NCBI RefSeq assembly: GCF_947501785.1
Contig: NZ_CANMXB010000001.1
Location: forward strand, 3,662,501-3,726,500
From: an uncultured Litoreibacter sp.
GTDB taxonomy: Bacteria; Pseudomonadota; Alphaproteobacteria; Rhodobacterales; Rhodobacteraceae
Direction: 5' to 3'
DNA: 64,000 nucleotides
In this document: positions 8,410 to 16,489 of the stretch, in pieces
Layout: each line of letters opens with the position of its first letter
How positions within the stretch are numbered: the stretch's first letter is position 1
Program-made: the position numbers and the translations under genes
The notes under the pieces: model-generated
Databases searched by the model: none
Seen by the model: only the letters and a program-made list of their open reading frames with translations
Told to the model about the DNA's origin: nothing

Positions 8410-9837
8410 TTACTCCAAAACGTAGCCGTACGAGCCCGAAAAGTCTTGGCGGGCCACTTCGCCTGTTGCCCCGCCGGATCCGCGCACTGCTTGTGCGACG
8501 GAGCCGTTGAGAAACAGTTCGCGTTCGGTTGGTGGACGGATGCGGTCAGTCGGCAGCACGAAGCTGTCACCGCGGCTTGGGTTCACCAGGTGGGCGGTGA
8601 TGATGATCACCAGCTCGGTCTGGCGGCGGCTGTAGTTCGCGCTGCGGAACAGGGCACCCAGAACCGGGATGTCGCCCAGCCATGGAACCTGACCTGCAAG
8701 GTCGACAAAGTCGTCTTGCAGCAGGCCCGCGATTGCGAAGCTCTCGCCGTCGCGCAGCTCCACCGTGGTGGATGAGGCGCGTTTGCTGAACGATGGAACC
8801 GAAACGCCGCCGGTAGACACCGAGTTGGTCGTATCAAGGCTCGAGACCGAGGTTGCCAGGTTCAGGTTGATGACGTCTTGGTCGACCACCGTCGGGGTGA
8901 AGGCCAGCTCCACACCAAATGGGCGGTATTCGATGGCGATGCCGTTTTCGCTGGAAACCGGGATCGGAACCTCGCCACCAGCCAGGAATTCCGCCTGTTG
9001 GCCCGAAAGCGCCGTCAGGTTCGGTTCTGCCAGAGTGCGCACAAGCCCTTTGGTCTCAAGAGCTTCGATCAAGACGGCGGCCTGAAGGCTGCCGCTGCCG
9101 AAGCCGATGGCCAAGGCCCCGTTGCGGGTTCTGTTCGATGCAAAGCTGCCCGCGCCGCCGCCTGTTGGGAACAGGGTGCTGGGGTTGGTGCCATCCTGGA
9201 AGGTCTGCGTGAAGCCGTTTGCGCCAAAGTTGCCGCCGGAGGTGGCAAAGCCAAGGCTCACCGACAGGTCTTTCGCGACAGAGCGGCTCATCTCGGCGAA
9301 GCGCACTTTCAGCATGACTTGCTGGGTGCCGCCGACGCTCATCAGGTTGGACACGGCTTCTGGTGCGTAGCGTTGTGCCAGATCCAGTGCGCGGTCCAAT
9401 TTGACGATAGAAGATACGGTGCCCGACAAAACGATGCCGTCATTGGCGGTGCGTACTTCGATTTTCTCACCTGGAAGAACTTCGCGCAGGCGTTCTTTGA
9501 ATTCTGCGATGTCGGGGGCCACCCGGACCTCGACATTGGTGATCAACTTGCCATCAGGGCCAAGCAGGGTCAGCGTGGTGCGCCCCGGTGCTTTGCCCAA
9601 CACGTATATAGTGCGGTCCGACAAGGTAGCGATGTCTGCAATGGAAGGGTTGGCGACCGAAAGCTCGGCGAATGGGACGTCGCTTTCGACAACAACCGCG
9701 CGGTTAATGGCGACGTTTAGATTACGTGCCGTCGATCCGCTGGTGATGCTCAGGTTCTGGGCGATGCCCATAACAGGAGTAAAGGTAGAAAGTGCGAGAC
9801 CGATAAGGCCTGCGCTAAAGAGCTGCTTCATGTTCAT
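8410..9837 (-). CDS. cpaC: Tad secretin CpaC/RcpA
   Basis: Outer-membrane secretin of 475 residues forming the pilus exit pore. It has a cleavable signal peptide (about residues 1-26), an N-terminal pilus/secretin domain ('VAINRAVVVESDVPFAELSV', 'TIYVLGKAPGRTTLTLLGPD'), a BON-like domain ('LREVLPGEKIEVRTANDGIV') and the C-terminal secretin domain with 'VMLKVRFAEMSRSVAKDL', 'LAEPNLTALSGQQAEFLAGG' and 'VPWLGDIPVLGALFRS'. The last motif is the secretin signature. It is preceded by a 213-bp gap with a terminator for cpaB, so it probably has its own promoter between 9838 and 9985. Confidence 0.94.
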   Translation of the reverse strand: MNMKQLFSAGLIGLALSTFTPVMGIAQNLSITSGSTARNLNVAINRAVVVESDVPFAELSVANPSIADIATLSDRTIYVLGKAPGRTTLTLLGPDGKLITNVEVRVAPDIAEFKERLREVLPGEKIEVRTANDGIVLSGTVSSIVKLDRALDLAQRYAPEAVSNLMSVGGTQQVMLKVRFAEMSRSVAKDLSVSLGFATSGGNFGANGFTQTFQDGTNPSTLFPTGGGAGSFASNRTRNGALAIGFGSGSLQAAVLIEALETKGLVRTLAEPNLTALSGQQAEFLAGGEVPIPVSSENGIAIEYRPFGVELAFTPTVVDQDVINLNLATSVSSLDTTNSVSTGGVSVPSFSKRASSTTVELRDGESFAIAGLLQDDFVDLAGQVPWLGDIPVLGALFRSANYSRRQTELVIIITAHLVNPSRGDSFVLPTDRIRPPTERELFLNGSVAQAVRGSGGATGEVARQDFSGSYGYVLE

Positions 9838-9984
9838 GTGATCCTGCCTCTCTGATCACTGGAGTGAGTGGGTCTTTTGCCCATCTTGCCGGAACCATGT
9901 GCGATTTCCGGATTTATTTCAAGAATCAGGTGGTTGGGCGACACAGCTTATGTGGGTGCGGCGCAACACCTATCCATGGGTGGT

Positions 9985-10024
9985 AAATAAATACGGGGCG
10001 GCACCTACATGATGTGCCGCCCCG
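9985..10024 (-). terminator. Intrinsic terminator downstream of cpaB
   Basis: A perfect 11-bp GC-rich stem (9994-10004 with 10014-10024, 9-nt loop) lies 26 bp beyond the cpaB stop. On the minus strand it is followed by TATTTATTTACC, a T-rich tail. This should end the cpaB transcript before the secretin gene. Confidence 0.75.
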
Positions 10025-10050
10025 ATCTCGTTGTTTCCATGAGGAATTGA

Positions 10051-10884
10051 TCACTCAGGGCATTGTACGGGGATTTCCACAACTTCGGCGCCCTTGCGCG
10101 TCTTGATTGTGCAAACCTCGGCGGCTTCGCGTTCGATCTGTACTTTCTCTTCGATGCCAAGCAGCTCGTTTTGGTCAATTTCGACCGAAGCGATCTCGGT
10201 GTCATCGCCTGCGCCAACCAGCGACAGGGTCAGGCGACCCGACGATTGGGCCTGCGCCAATGCCGCGATGCGTGGCGGAGGCGCCATGACGGTGACTGTC
10301 CGCGCAATTGTTGGGGCGTTGCGGTCGCCATCGGCGATCTGGTCAACAGCCAACAGCTGCAGGTTGGTTTCGATGAGTTTGGTGACGTTACGCCCGCGCG
10401 CCTTGCCGGTCCAGTACACGTCCACGTTGTCGCCCGGACGCAAGAAGCCGGAAACGCCCGAAGACACGTCGACCCGAAGCGCAAACGCGCGCATGCCCTT
10501 TTGCAGGCGCGATGACACGCCGGCGTCTTCGCCAGGTTCAGTCACTTTAACCGCCAGCACGGCCTCGTCTTTTTCCATGACGCGCAACACGGTGCGCAGA
10601 TCACCTGATTCCGGGAACAGGGCAGGGCCCTCCTGGAACGCACCTTCAGGGATGGCGTTCTCAGGCCAAGCAATGATCTTGACGTGCTCCTTGGTCAGCT
10701 TCTCGCCGTACGCGATACGCTTCTTCAGCACGAATACCGGTTCCAGCGGAACGTTGCTGGCCAGCTTTGCCTGTTGCTCGGCCAAAGTGGCCTGATATTC
10801 GCCGATCCGGTTTTTGGCCATATAGACCGCAAACCCTGCCAGTCCGATCCCCACGACCAACACCAACCCAAATAGAACTCTCAT
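10051..10884 (-). CDS. cpaB: Flp pilus assembly protein CpaB/RcpC
   Basis: Periplasmic, membrane-anchored Tad protein of 277 residues. An N-terminal transmembrane helix ('VLFGLVLVVGIGLAGFAVYM') is followed by a SAF domain ('PVFVLKKRIAYGEKLTKEHV', 'EDAGVSSRLQKGMRAFALRV') and the RcpC region ('GFLRPGDNVDVYWTG'). CpaB/RcpC proteins are thought to stabilise or gate the secretin. The frame is open further upstream, but the ATG at 10884 is preferred: an AGAAGGGG ribosome-binding site precedes it and the membrane helix starts right after it. Confidence 0.9.
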   Translation of the reverse strand: MRVLFGLVLVVGIGLAGFAVYMAKNRIGEYQATLAEQQAKLASNVPLEPVFVLKKRIAYGEKLTKEHVKIIAWPENAIPEGAFQEGPALFPESGDLRTVLRVMEKDEAVLAVKVTEPGEDAGVSSRLQKGMRAFALRVDVSSGVSGFLRPGDNVDVYWTGKARGRNVTKLIETNLQLLAVDQIADGDRNAPTIARTVTVMAPPPRIAALAQAQSSGRLTLSLVGAGDDTEIASVEIDQNELLGIEEKVQIEREAAEVCTIKTRKGAEVVEIPVQCPE

Positions 10885-11130
10885 CTTCTGCCCCTTCTCG
10901 AATGCATAAGCGGGCCTCCCAACACACGGGACGGCCATTGATTGCACTCTGGCTACAGGGCGAATGAGGCAAAAACTTGATGCGAGTGTGGTCAGCTTGG
11001 GACAATTGCCGCCATTGGCAAGAGATTGTCTCCAGGCGGTGTTGGCAGCAAACAAGAGGACCTCCCAATAACGGGCGCCTCTATTACTTGTGGTCCGGTC
11101 GGTAAAGACAGACGCGGAAGAAGGTGCTGG

Positions 11131-11337
11131 TTAGACGCTGTCGTCGCTTTCAAACGACGTGCTGATCAGTTGGCTTTTCAGCTTGGTGTCAACGTCGCCG
11201 GAAATGTCTTCGGTGCCATCTGTGATCACGCCAACCGCGGCAAGTGCCAAGCTAATGACACCAGCGGACAGGATAACCCAATCCACGGTAACAGCACCGT
11301 CTTCTTCCAGTGCAAAACTTTTTATCCAGTTCAACAT
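11131..11337 (-). CDS. Flp-like minor pilin (second prepilin)
   Basis: Small prepilin-like protein of 68 residues: MLNWIKSFALEEDG, then a hydrophobic helix beginning 'AVTVDWVILSAGVISLALAA' and a polar tail. It is a diverged paralogue of the pilin at 11565-11753, sharing 'DGAVTVDWV' against 'SGAVTVDWV'. Cleavage after the Gly would leave a mature N-terminus AVTVDW. In canonical Flp pilins positions 5-6 are Glu-Tyr; here they are Asp-Trp. The ATG at 11337 is chosen because 'AGAGGAT' lies just upstream. The tail is longer and more acidic than that of the other copy, which suggests a minor or tip subunit; that role is an inference. Confidence 0.75.
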   Translation of the reverse strand: MLNWIKSFALEEDGAVTVDWVILSAGVISLALAAVGVITDGTEDISGDVDTKLKSQLISTSFESDDSV

Positions 11338-11494
11338 TCTATCCTCTTTAGTGCCCACCAGTCCCGTGGCGGCGCACTTGGTCCTTTACCCTCATCATCC
11401 AATATAAGGTCAAATTTGTCAGAAATGCGTCGAAACTTGCACATATATGGCCATCGGCGGAAACGGACCGTTTCGATAGGCGAACTTATGCTTC

Positions 11495-11528
11495 AAATAA
11501 GAAAAGCCGCGCTGTTAAAGCGCGGCTT
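11495..11528 (-). terminator. Intrinsic terminator after the main Flp pilin gene
   Basis: A perfect 10-bp stem (11504-11513 with 11519-11528, loop GTTAA) lies 36 bp downstream of the pilin stop. Read on the minus strand it is followed by TTTTCTTATTT. Placed between the first pilin and the rest of the locus, it would let pilin mRNA be made in excess of the assembly machinery. Confidence 0.8.
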
Positions 11529-11564
11529 CCCTGTTCAGGTCCGCCCCAGTGGGCGGCGACTAAC

Positions 11565-11753
11565 TTAGAAAGTAGTCGAGATACCTTGGTCAGACAGCTG
11601 AGTGTCGATGTCGCCGGAAAGGTTTTCCAGGCCGTCCGAAACGGAAGCCATAACAGCGATGCCCAGACCAACGATAGCTGCGGTCAGAACAACCCAGTCA
11701 ACAGTCACGGCGCCAGATTCGTCAGCTACGAAGTTTTTGAACAGTTTAGTCAT
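11565..11753 (-). CDS. flp: Major Flp/Fap-type IVb pilin
   Basis: Prepilin of 62 residues. A short basic leader (MTKLFKNFVADESG) is followed by a hydrophobic helix starting 'AVTVDWVVLTAAIVGLGIAV' and a short tail ending 'STTF'. The leader Gly and the adjacent prepilin peptidase gene support processing as a type IVb pilin. The conserved Glu-Tyr pair of the Flp motif is replaced by Asp-Trp, as in the second pilin. The ATG at 11753 is right: GGAGGG lies 7 bp upstream, and the earlier in-frame ATG falls within that ribosome-binding site. It is the first gene of the tad region and probably its most expressed. Confidence 0.85.
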   Translation of the reverse strand: MTKLFKNFVADESGAVTVDWVVLTAAIVGLGIAVMASVSDGLENLSGDIDTQLSDQGISTTF

Positions 11754-12132
11754 TGTGTATCCCTCCAAGGATATAGTCAGTTTTCAGTTTCCAAGTATGC
11801 CGAGCTGGGTTGTGTGATTTGGTCCGGCCTCTGTTCCGTTCCTCATCCCCGTCTCGGTATGGAAGCTTTATCCCGTCCAATCTGGGCAACAGTGCGGCGC
11901 GATTGGTTCAATTTTTCAGCAGCCGAAAAGAAACGTAAAAAAATCATTAACGCTTTGTTTTAGAATGAAAATTTTATTGAAAAAACTTGATCTAGCTTGA
12001 ATCAGGTGTGTCCTGCATGCCGAATATGGCGGCTTTGCCTTAGAAAACGGCCTGAATCTGTAGTGTTCTATGCGGAAAGTCGCATAAGGTCGGCGGAAAT
12101 AACCAAAAACAATAAGACAGATCGGGCAGGTC
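11754..12132. promoter_or_regulatory. Divergent intergenic region between flp and the lytic transglycosylase gene
   Basis: This 379-bp gap must hold the promoter of the pilin gene (minus strand) and that of the transglycosylase gene (plus strand). Bases 11920-12000 are much richer in A+T than their surroundings. A TAAA-N7-TTAA sequence at 11936-11950 resembles the TTAA-N7-TTAA site of the cell-cycle regulator CtrA with one mismatch. I see no convincing -35/-10 pair and no RNA gene. Confidence 0.4.
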
Positions 12133-12945
12133 ATGTCGTACAGACGAAATATCCTGATAACAGCGCTCGCGCTTTGCGTGGCAGCACCCGTGTCTGCGGG
12201 GTCTCACAAGCCTGCTTTTGGCGGAGATTTCACCTTTCGCAAGATCAAGCCGCCCTCATCGGGGGCCGGTCGCAGGATCACGGTGCAAATCAAACCTGAA
12301 GATCAGCCCAAAGTGGCGGCCGCGGCCCCAAAAGCGGCCAGCAAGGCCAAATCGTCCGATCTTGATTGGTTCTGGGACACGGTCTCTCCTGATATTGGCA
12401 CACCGGTCGCGGGGCGTTTTACCGATGCGGTCGAACATGTTGCCAAGGCCCCCACAGGAAAAGGGGTCCCCGAACCACGCCTCGACACGTTGCAAAGCAT
12501 TGCGAGCGCGCACGGCACGGATATCTTGATTCAAACGCTCGACAAGAAAGTGTCACCCGCGTTGGTGCTGGCGCTGATCGCTGTGGAGTCTGGTGGCCGC
12601 ACCGGTGCGGAAAGCAACAAAGGCGCACAGGGCCTGATGCAGTTGATCCCGGATACGGCTGCGCGGTTTGGCGTGACCGATTCGACGGATCCCGTTCAAA
12701 ACATAAAGGGCGGCGTTGCGTATCTTGATTGGCTGATGAAAGAGTTCAACGGCGATCCTATTCTGGCGCTCGCGGGGTATAATGCGGGGGAGGGTGCGGT
12801 GCGCAGCCACAATGGCGTGCCGCCTTATGCGGAAACCCGCCTCTACGTCCCAAAGGTCCTGGCGGCCTGGCGCGTTGCGCGGTCCATATGTCTGACGCCG
12901 CCCTTGCTTGTCAGCGACGGCTGCGTGTTCCGCACGAAGGGCTAA
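12133..12945 (+). CDS. Lytic transglycosylase, SLT domain
   Basis: Periplasmic murein-cleaving enzyme of 270 residues. A signal peptide ends at about 'VSAGS' (residue 22). A low-complexity Ala/Lys linker leads to an SLT/Slt70-type domain from about residue 115. The catalytic Glu is E152 in 'ALIAVESGGRTG'; 'GAQGLMQLIPDTAARFGV', 'IKGGVAYLDWLM' and 'ALAGYNAGEGAV' are the other family motifs. It could open peptidoglycan for the Tad apparatus encoded on the other strand, or serve general wall turnover. The next gene starts 4 bp downstream, so the two may form one transcript. Confidence 0.93.
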   Translation: MSYRRNILITALALCVAAPVSAGSHKPAFGGDFTFRKIKPPSSGAGRRITVQIKPEDQPKVAAAAPKAASKAKSSDLDWFWDTVSPDIGTPVAGRFTDAVEHVAKAPTGKGVPEPRLDTLQSIASAHGTDILIQTLDKKVSPALVLALIAVESGGRTGAESNKGAQGLMQLIPDTAARFGVTDSTDPVQNIKGGVAYLDWLMKEFNGDPILALAGYNAGEGAVRSHNGVPPYAETRLYVPKVLAAWRVARSICLTPPLLVSDGCVFRTKG

Positions 12946-12949
12946 CATA

Positions 12950-14383
12950 ATGGCAAAGACGAAACCCCTGGTCCTTGATGTGGACGGCTCGTTCCTGCGT
13001 ACCGACATGTTGTTTGAATGCTTTTGGGCCGGGATGGGGCGCGATCCCATCGCGACGCTGCGCGTCATCAAAGACACGTTCGGTGACAAGGCTGCATTGA
13101 AGGCGGGGCTGGCCGACCTTGCGCGCCCGCGTGTCGATCTGATGCCGGTCAGCGCGCCTGTCGAGGCGGTCGTTGCAGCCGCGAAGTCCCAAAAGGTCGA
13201 GGTGGTGCTGGCGTCGGCCTCCGATATATCGTTGGTGACCGAGCTTGCGCAGGTCCATGATCTATCCCCGACGGTCTTCGCGTCCGAAAACGGTGTGAAC
13301 CTGCGTGGTGCGGCCAAGGCAGACGCTCTGGTGGAGGCTTACGGCGAAGGTGGGTTCCATTACGCCGGCAACGAACCAGGAGACATGGCGATCTGGGAAC
13401 GGGCCGATGAGGCAATCATCGTGGGCACGGTTGCAGGGGCCAAATTGGCTCTGATTGCCGAGCATGGCGTGACCGAGTTGCCCGGCGGGTGGGCGTGGCG
13501 GGACCTGATCCGCGCCCTGCGACCGCATCAGTATGTCAAAAACGTTCTGTTGTTGCTGCCGTTGATTGCGGCGCACCAATTCGGGCTGGTCCCGTTCCTG
13601 ACGATCCTGTTGGCCATCGTGGCTTTTTCTGCCGCGGCTTCCTGCATCTATGTGGTCAACGATTTGCTCGACCTCGAGGCAGACCGGCTGCATGTGAAGA
13701 AGAAGCATCGTCCCTTTGCCAGTGGCGCAGTGCCGATAAATGTCGGCATGATAACCTGTCTGGCACTCGGAGTGATCGCGCTTGGCGTTGCGGCGTTCCT
13801 CAATTGGGCGTTTTTCGGAATAGTCGCGCTCTATATGCTGCTGTCGCTTGCCTATTCGCTGAAGCTGAAGCGGTTGCGCTGGGTCGATATCGCCACGTTG
13901 GCCGCTCTCTATACTATACGGGTCGTAGCGGGGGCGGCTGCGGCTGAGATCAATGTCACCGGCTACATGTTGGCGTTCATCTTCCCGGTTTTTGTCACGC
14001 TGGGATGCGTGAAGCGCTTGACGGAGCTGACGTTGGCCACCTCTGACGAGCGTCTGCCGGGCAGGGGGTATGGCAAGCCCGACCGCCCCGATTTGATGAA
14101 TGTCGCGTGCCTTGGCATGTTTGCGGCTTTGCTTGTGTTCTTCCTCTACAGCTATACCGATCACGCGCTATCGCTTTACAAGTCGCAATGGTTGCTTTGG
14201 GTGGCGATGCTGCCAATTGGCGGCTGGCTGTGGCGCATGGTGTCTCTGGGGTACAAGGGCAAGCAGGACCACGATCCTATCGTATTCGCCATGAAGGACC
14301 GGCACGGGCTGTCGCTGCTGATCTTTGCGATCACCATTATGTTCTACGCCGCTGGGCTGTTCCACGACGCGTTCGGGTTCTGA
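12950..14383 (+). CDS. HAD phosphatase-UbiA prenyltransferase fusion (DPPR synthase-like)
   Basis: Protein of 477 residues with two parts. Residues 1-185 form a HAD hydrolase domain with motif I 'LDVDGSFLRTD' (D10, D12), motif II 'VVLASAS' and a motif III/IV region 'YAGNEPGDMAIW'. Residues 190-475 form a polytopic UbiA prenyltransferase with 'RPHQYVKN' and 'NDLLDLEAD' followed by 'HRPFASG'. These two motifs match the decaprenyl-phosphate phosphoribosyltransferase type (mycobacterial Rv3806c) rather than ubiquinone UbiA. The HAD part could remove the 5-phosphate from the polyprenyl-phosphoribose product, which is an inference. The ATG at 12950 is favoured over an upstream in-frame ATG that overlaps the preceding gene. 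DprE1- and DprE2-like genes converge on it. Confidence 0.85.
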   Translation: MAKTKPLVLDVDGSFLRTDMLFECFWAGMGRDPIATLRVIKDTFGDKAALKAGLADLARPRVDLMPVSAPVEAVVAAAKSQKVEVVLASASDISLVTELAQVHDLSPTVFASENGVNLRGAAKADALVEAYGEGGFHYAGNEPGDMAIWERADEAIIVGTVAGAKLALIAEHGVTELPGGWAWRDLIRALRPHQYVKNVLLLLPLIAAHQFGLVPFLTILLAIVAFSAAASCIYVVNDLLDLEADRLHVKKKHRPFASGAVPINVGMITCLALGVIALGVAAFLNWAFFGIVALYMLLSLAYSLKLKRLRWVDIATLAALYTIRVVAGAAAAEINVTGYMLAFIFPVFVTLGCVKRLTELTLATSDERLPGRGYGKPDRPDLMNVACLGMFAALLVFFLYSYTDHALSLYKSQWLLWVAMLPIGGWLWRMVSLGYKGKQDHDPIVFAMKDRHGLSLLIFAITIMFYAAGLFHDAFGF

Positions 14384-14389
14384 AGGGCG

Positions 14390-14437
14390 CATTTTTTCAC
14401 CGAAAAAATGGTGCCAAACTTTCGGTGAAAGTTTGGC
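14390..14437. terminator. Tandem hairpins between convergent genes (bidirectional terminator)
   Basis: Two perfect hairpins stand back to back. The first has a 9-bp stem (14390-14398 with 14402-14410, loop ACC). The second has an 11-bp stem (14413-14423 with 14427-14437, loop GGT). The triloops are complementary, and TTCACCGAAA in the first pairs with TTTCGGTGAA in the second, so a third, alternative fold exists. The site lies between the stop codons of the convergent HAD-UbiA and SDR genes. Confidence 0.7.
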
Positions 14438-15174
14438 TACACGCTCATCTTCTTGAAGATGCGCTCCGGGATGCGGGTGATAATTCCCATGATGATGGCC
14501 CAGAAGAAGGGCGTGTAGATCACGTTCTTCTTCTTCTCCACGGCCTTCAACAAGTCTGCGGCCACCTTTCCAGGAGGCGCCACGAGGAACATACCCTCAA
14601 TGCCCCATGTCATTGCGCTGTCGACGAAGCCGGGCTTTACGGTGACCACATGGCCCCCCGAACGCGTAAGCCGGTTGCGCAATCCGCTTAGGTAGGTGTG
14701 GAAACCCGCTTTCGCGGATCCATACACGTAATTGCCGATCCGGCCGCGGTCACCTGCTACCGAGCCCACGCCAATCACGCTACCGCCGCCGCGGTTTTCC
14801 ATCTCCGGTGCAATCGTCTGCAAAAATGCGGCAGGGCCGGTGTAGCTGTCCATTACCACGCCCTCGATCAGCGATGGGTCCGCATCGATGGCGTCTTGCG
14901 GCGGCATCGAGCCCACGAAAACGGCGACGTTTATCATGCCTTCTTCTTTGGCGACCCGGTTCACTATGGCTGCGAAGCCTGACTGCTGCCGGGCGTCAAA
15001 GGCCACGGCTTCGGCCGCGTCAGCGCCACGCAGCATGCAGTCGGTCGCGCTTGCCTCTAAATCCGCCATATCGCGACCGGCCAGAAAAACACGCGCACCG
15101 TCTTCGGCAACGGCACGGGCAAAGGCCTTCGCCATAGAAGAGGTCGCCCCAAGTATGATCCAATTCTCGGTCAT
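14437..15174 (-). CDS. SDR oxidoreductase, DprE2-like
   Basis: Short-chain dehydrogenase of 245 residues. The nucleotide-binding motif is 'IILGATSSMAKAFARAVAED', and the catalytic Tyr-Lys pair is in 'YGSAKAGFHTYLSGLRNRL', with a preceding Ser in 'GVGSVAGDRG'. The C-terminus is hydrophobic ('FFWAIIMGIITRIPERIF') and basic, as in DprE2, the NADH-dependent reductase that turns the 2-keto intermediate into decaprenyl-phosphoryl-arabinose. The start overlaps the stop of the DprE1-like gene by 4 bp, so the pair is translationally coupled. The function is inferred from family resemblance plus context. Confidence 0.82.
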   Translation of the reverse strand: MTENWIILGATSSMAKAFARAVAEDGARVFLAGRDMADLEASATDCMLRGADAAEAVAFDARQQSGFAAIVNRVAKEEGMINVAVFVGSMPPQDAIDADPSLIEGVVMDSYTGPAAFLQTIAPEMENRGGGSVIGVGSVAGDRGRIGNYVYGSAKAGFHTYLSGLRNRLTRSGGHVVTVKPGFVDSAMTWGIEGMFLVAPPGKVAADLLKAVEKKKNVIYTPFFWAIIMGIITRIPERIFKKMSV

Positions 15175-16484
15175 GACGCGCTCCTGATCTTCAATCGACG
15201 GGTGAGGTCGGTTTCATAATGGCCTTCGGGGTCGGCTTTGTTGGCCGCTGCGGCGAACTTCGCAAGGTTTGGATACATGGATGGCAGGTGTTTGGCCTCC
15301 AGCGTCGCGTCCTTGGCCAGATAGACGCGGCCCCCGGCTTCGGCGGTCATTGCCTCCAGCTGGCCGATTAGCTTTGCCGCTTTATCGCCCGCACGAAAAT
15401 CAACGGCCAATGTATAACCTTCCATCGGGAAGCTCATCAGGCCGGCGCTGCCGCTGCCCATGCGTTTCAGTACGGCCAGGGGGGAAGCCAGCCCGCTATG
15501 GGCGATCTTCTCCAGCATGCGCTTCAGCGCGTCCAATTGTGCAGGCGGCACCACGCATTGGAACTGCATGAAGCCGTGTTTGCCGTAGAGCTTGTTCCAG
15601 TCATGGATCGCATCCAGCGGGAAGAAGAAGTCCTGAATGGGCTTCACGCTGGTGCGCCCTGTTTCCGGCACGCGGCGGAAATAGGCGCTGTTGAACATCT
15701 TCACCACCGGCTTGGACAGCGCGAAGCGTGGCGCGTTGAACGGCACGGACTTCGACTTCTTCTTGGCGGGCACCAGCCCGTATCCGGTTTCGCCTTCTTC
15801 CAAAATCCCGCGGCCCAGCGCGTCGCCTTTGGCGGTCGCGTCGATCCAGCCGACGGTATAGGTGGCCTCCGACCCGTCCAGCGCCTCGACAAATTCGTCA
15901 AACCCGTCGATGCGGCGTTCGGTGACCGTCATCAGATCTCCCTTGCAGGCCAGCAGCTGAAGTTTGGCTGACACGATCACGCCTGTCTGCCCCAGACCGC
16001 CAATGGTGGCCTTAAAGAAGGCGGCATTCTTCTTGGGTCCAACTTTTTGGGTCTTGCCGCCGTTCATCAAGGTTATCTCGGTTACATGCTGTCCAAACGA
16101 GCCTGCGCCATGGTGGTTTTTGCCATGCACGTCGTTGGCGATGCAGCCACCAACGGTGGCGAAGCCGGTGCCCGGCATCACGGCGGGCAGCCAGCCTTGC
16201 GGCGCAAATATCTTGGCGATCTCGCCCACTGGCATTCCGGCCTCGACCTCCAAAATGCCGGTCTCTGTGTCAAAGCCGATCATCCGGTCAAGCCGCACCA
16301 TCTTGATAGCGCTGTGACCGTCATTCAGGCAGGCATCGCCATATGAGCGGCAATTGCCAATTGCGGGGCCTGCGTCATCCGCCAATGCGGCGGCGAGCGA
16401 AGACACCCGTTCAGGGCGGGCCACCGGGCCGGTGGCTTCGGCCACCCGGCCCCAACCAGTATAGGTGAGCGTTTTCCAAAGCAT
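15171..16484 (-). CDS. FAD-binding oxidoreductase, DprE1-like (polyprenyl-phosphoribose 2'-oxidase)
   Basis: Flavoprotein of 437 residues of the VAO/PCMH type. The FAD-domain motifs are 'GNCRSYGDACLNDGHSAI' (about residues 38-56) and 'TVGGCIANDVHGKNHHGAG' followed by SFGQHV (about 108-132). The HGKNHH-AGSFG-HV signature is the hallmark of mycobacterial DprE1, which oxidises the 2'-hydroxyl of decaprenyl-phosphoryl-ribose. The C-terminal half is the substrate domain. The frame runs far upstream, but the ATG at 16484 (MLWKTLTYTGWGR) is the natural start, 5 bp after the upstream gene. It is coupled to the SDR gene by a 4-bp overlap. Arabinonolactone or aldonolactone oxidase activity is the alternative. 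Confidence 0.86.
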   Translation of the reverse strand: MLWKTLTYTGWGRVAEATGPVARPERVSSLAAALADDAGPAIGNCRSYGDACLNDGHSAIKMVRLDRMIGFDTETGILEVEAGMPVGEIAKIFAPQGWLPAVMPGTGFATVGGCIANDVHGKNHHGAGSFGQHVTEITLMNGGKTQKVGPKKNAAFFKATIGGLGQTGVIVSAKLQLLACKGDLMTVTERRIDGFDEFVEALDGSEATYTVGWIDATAKGDALGRGILEEGETGYGLVPAKKKSKSVPFNAPRFALSKPVVKMFNSAYFRRVPETGRTSVKPIQDFFFPLDAIHDWNKLYGKHGFMQFQCVVPPAQLDALKRMLEKIAHSGLASPLAVLKRMGSGSAGLMSFPMEGYTLAVDFRAGDKAAKLIGQLEAMTAEAGGRVYLAKDATLEAKHLPSMYPNLAKFAAAANKADPEGHYETDLTRRLKIRSAS

Positions 16485-16489
16485 ATGCG

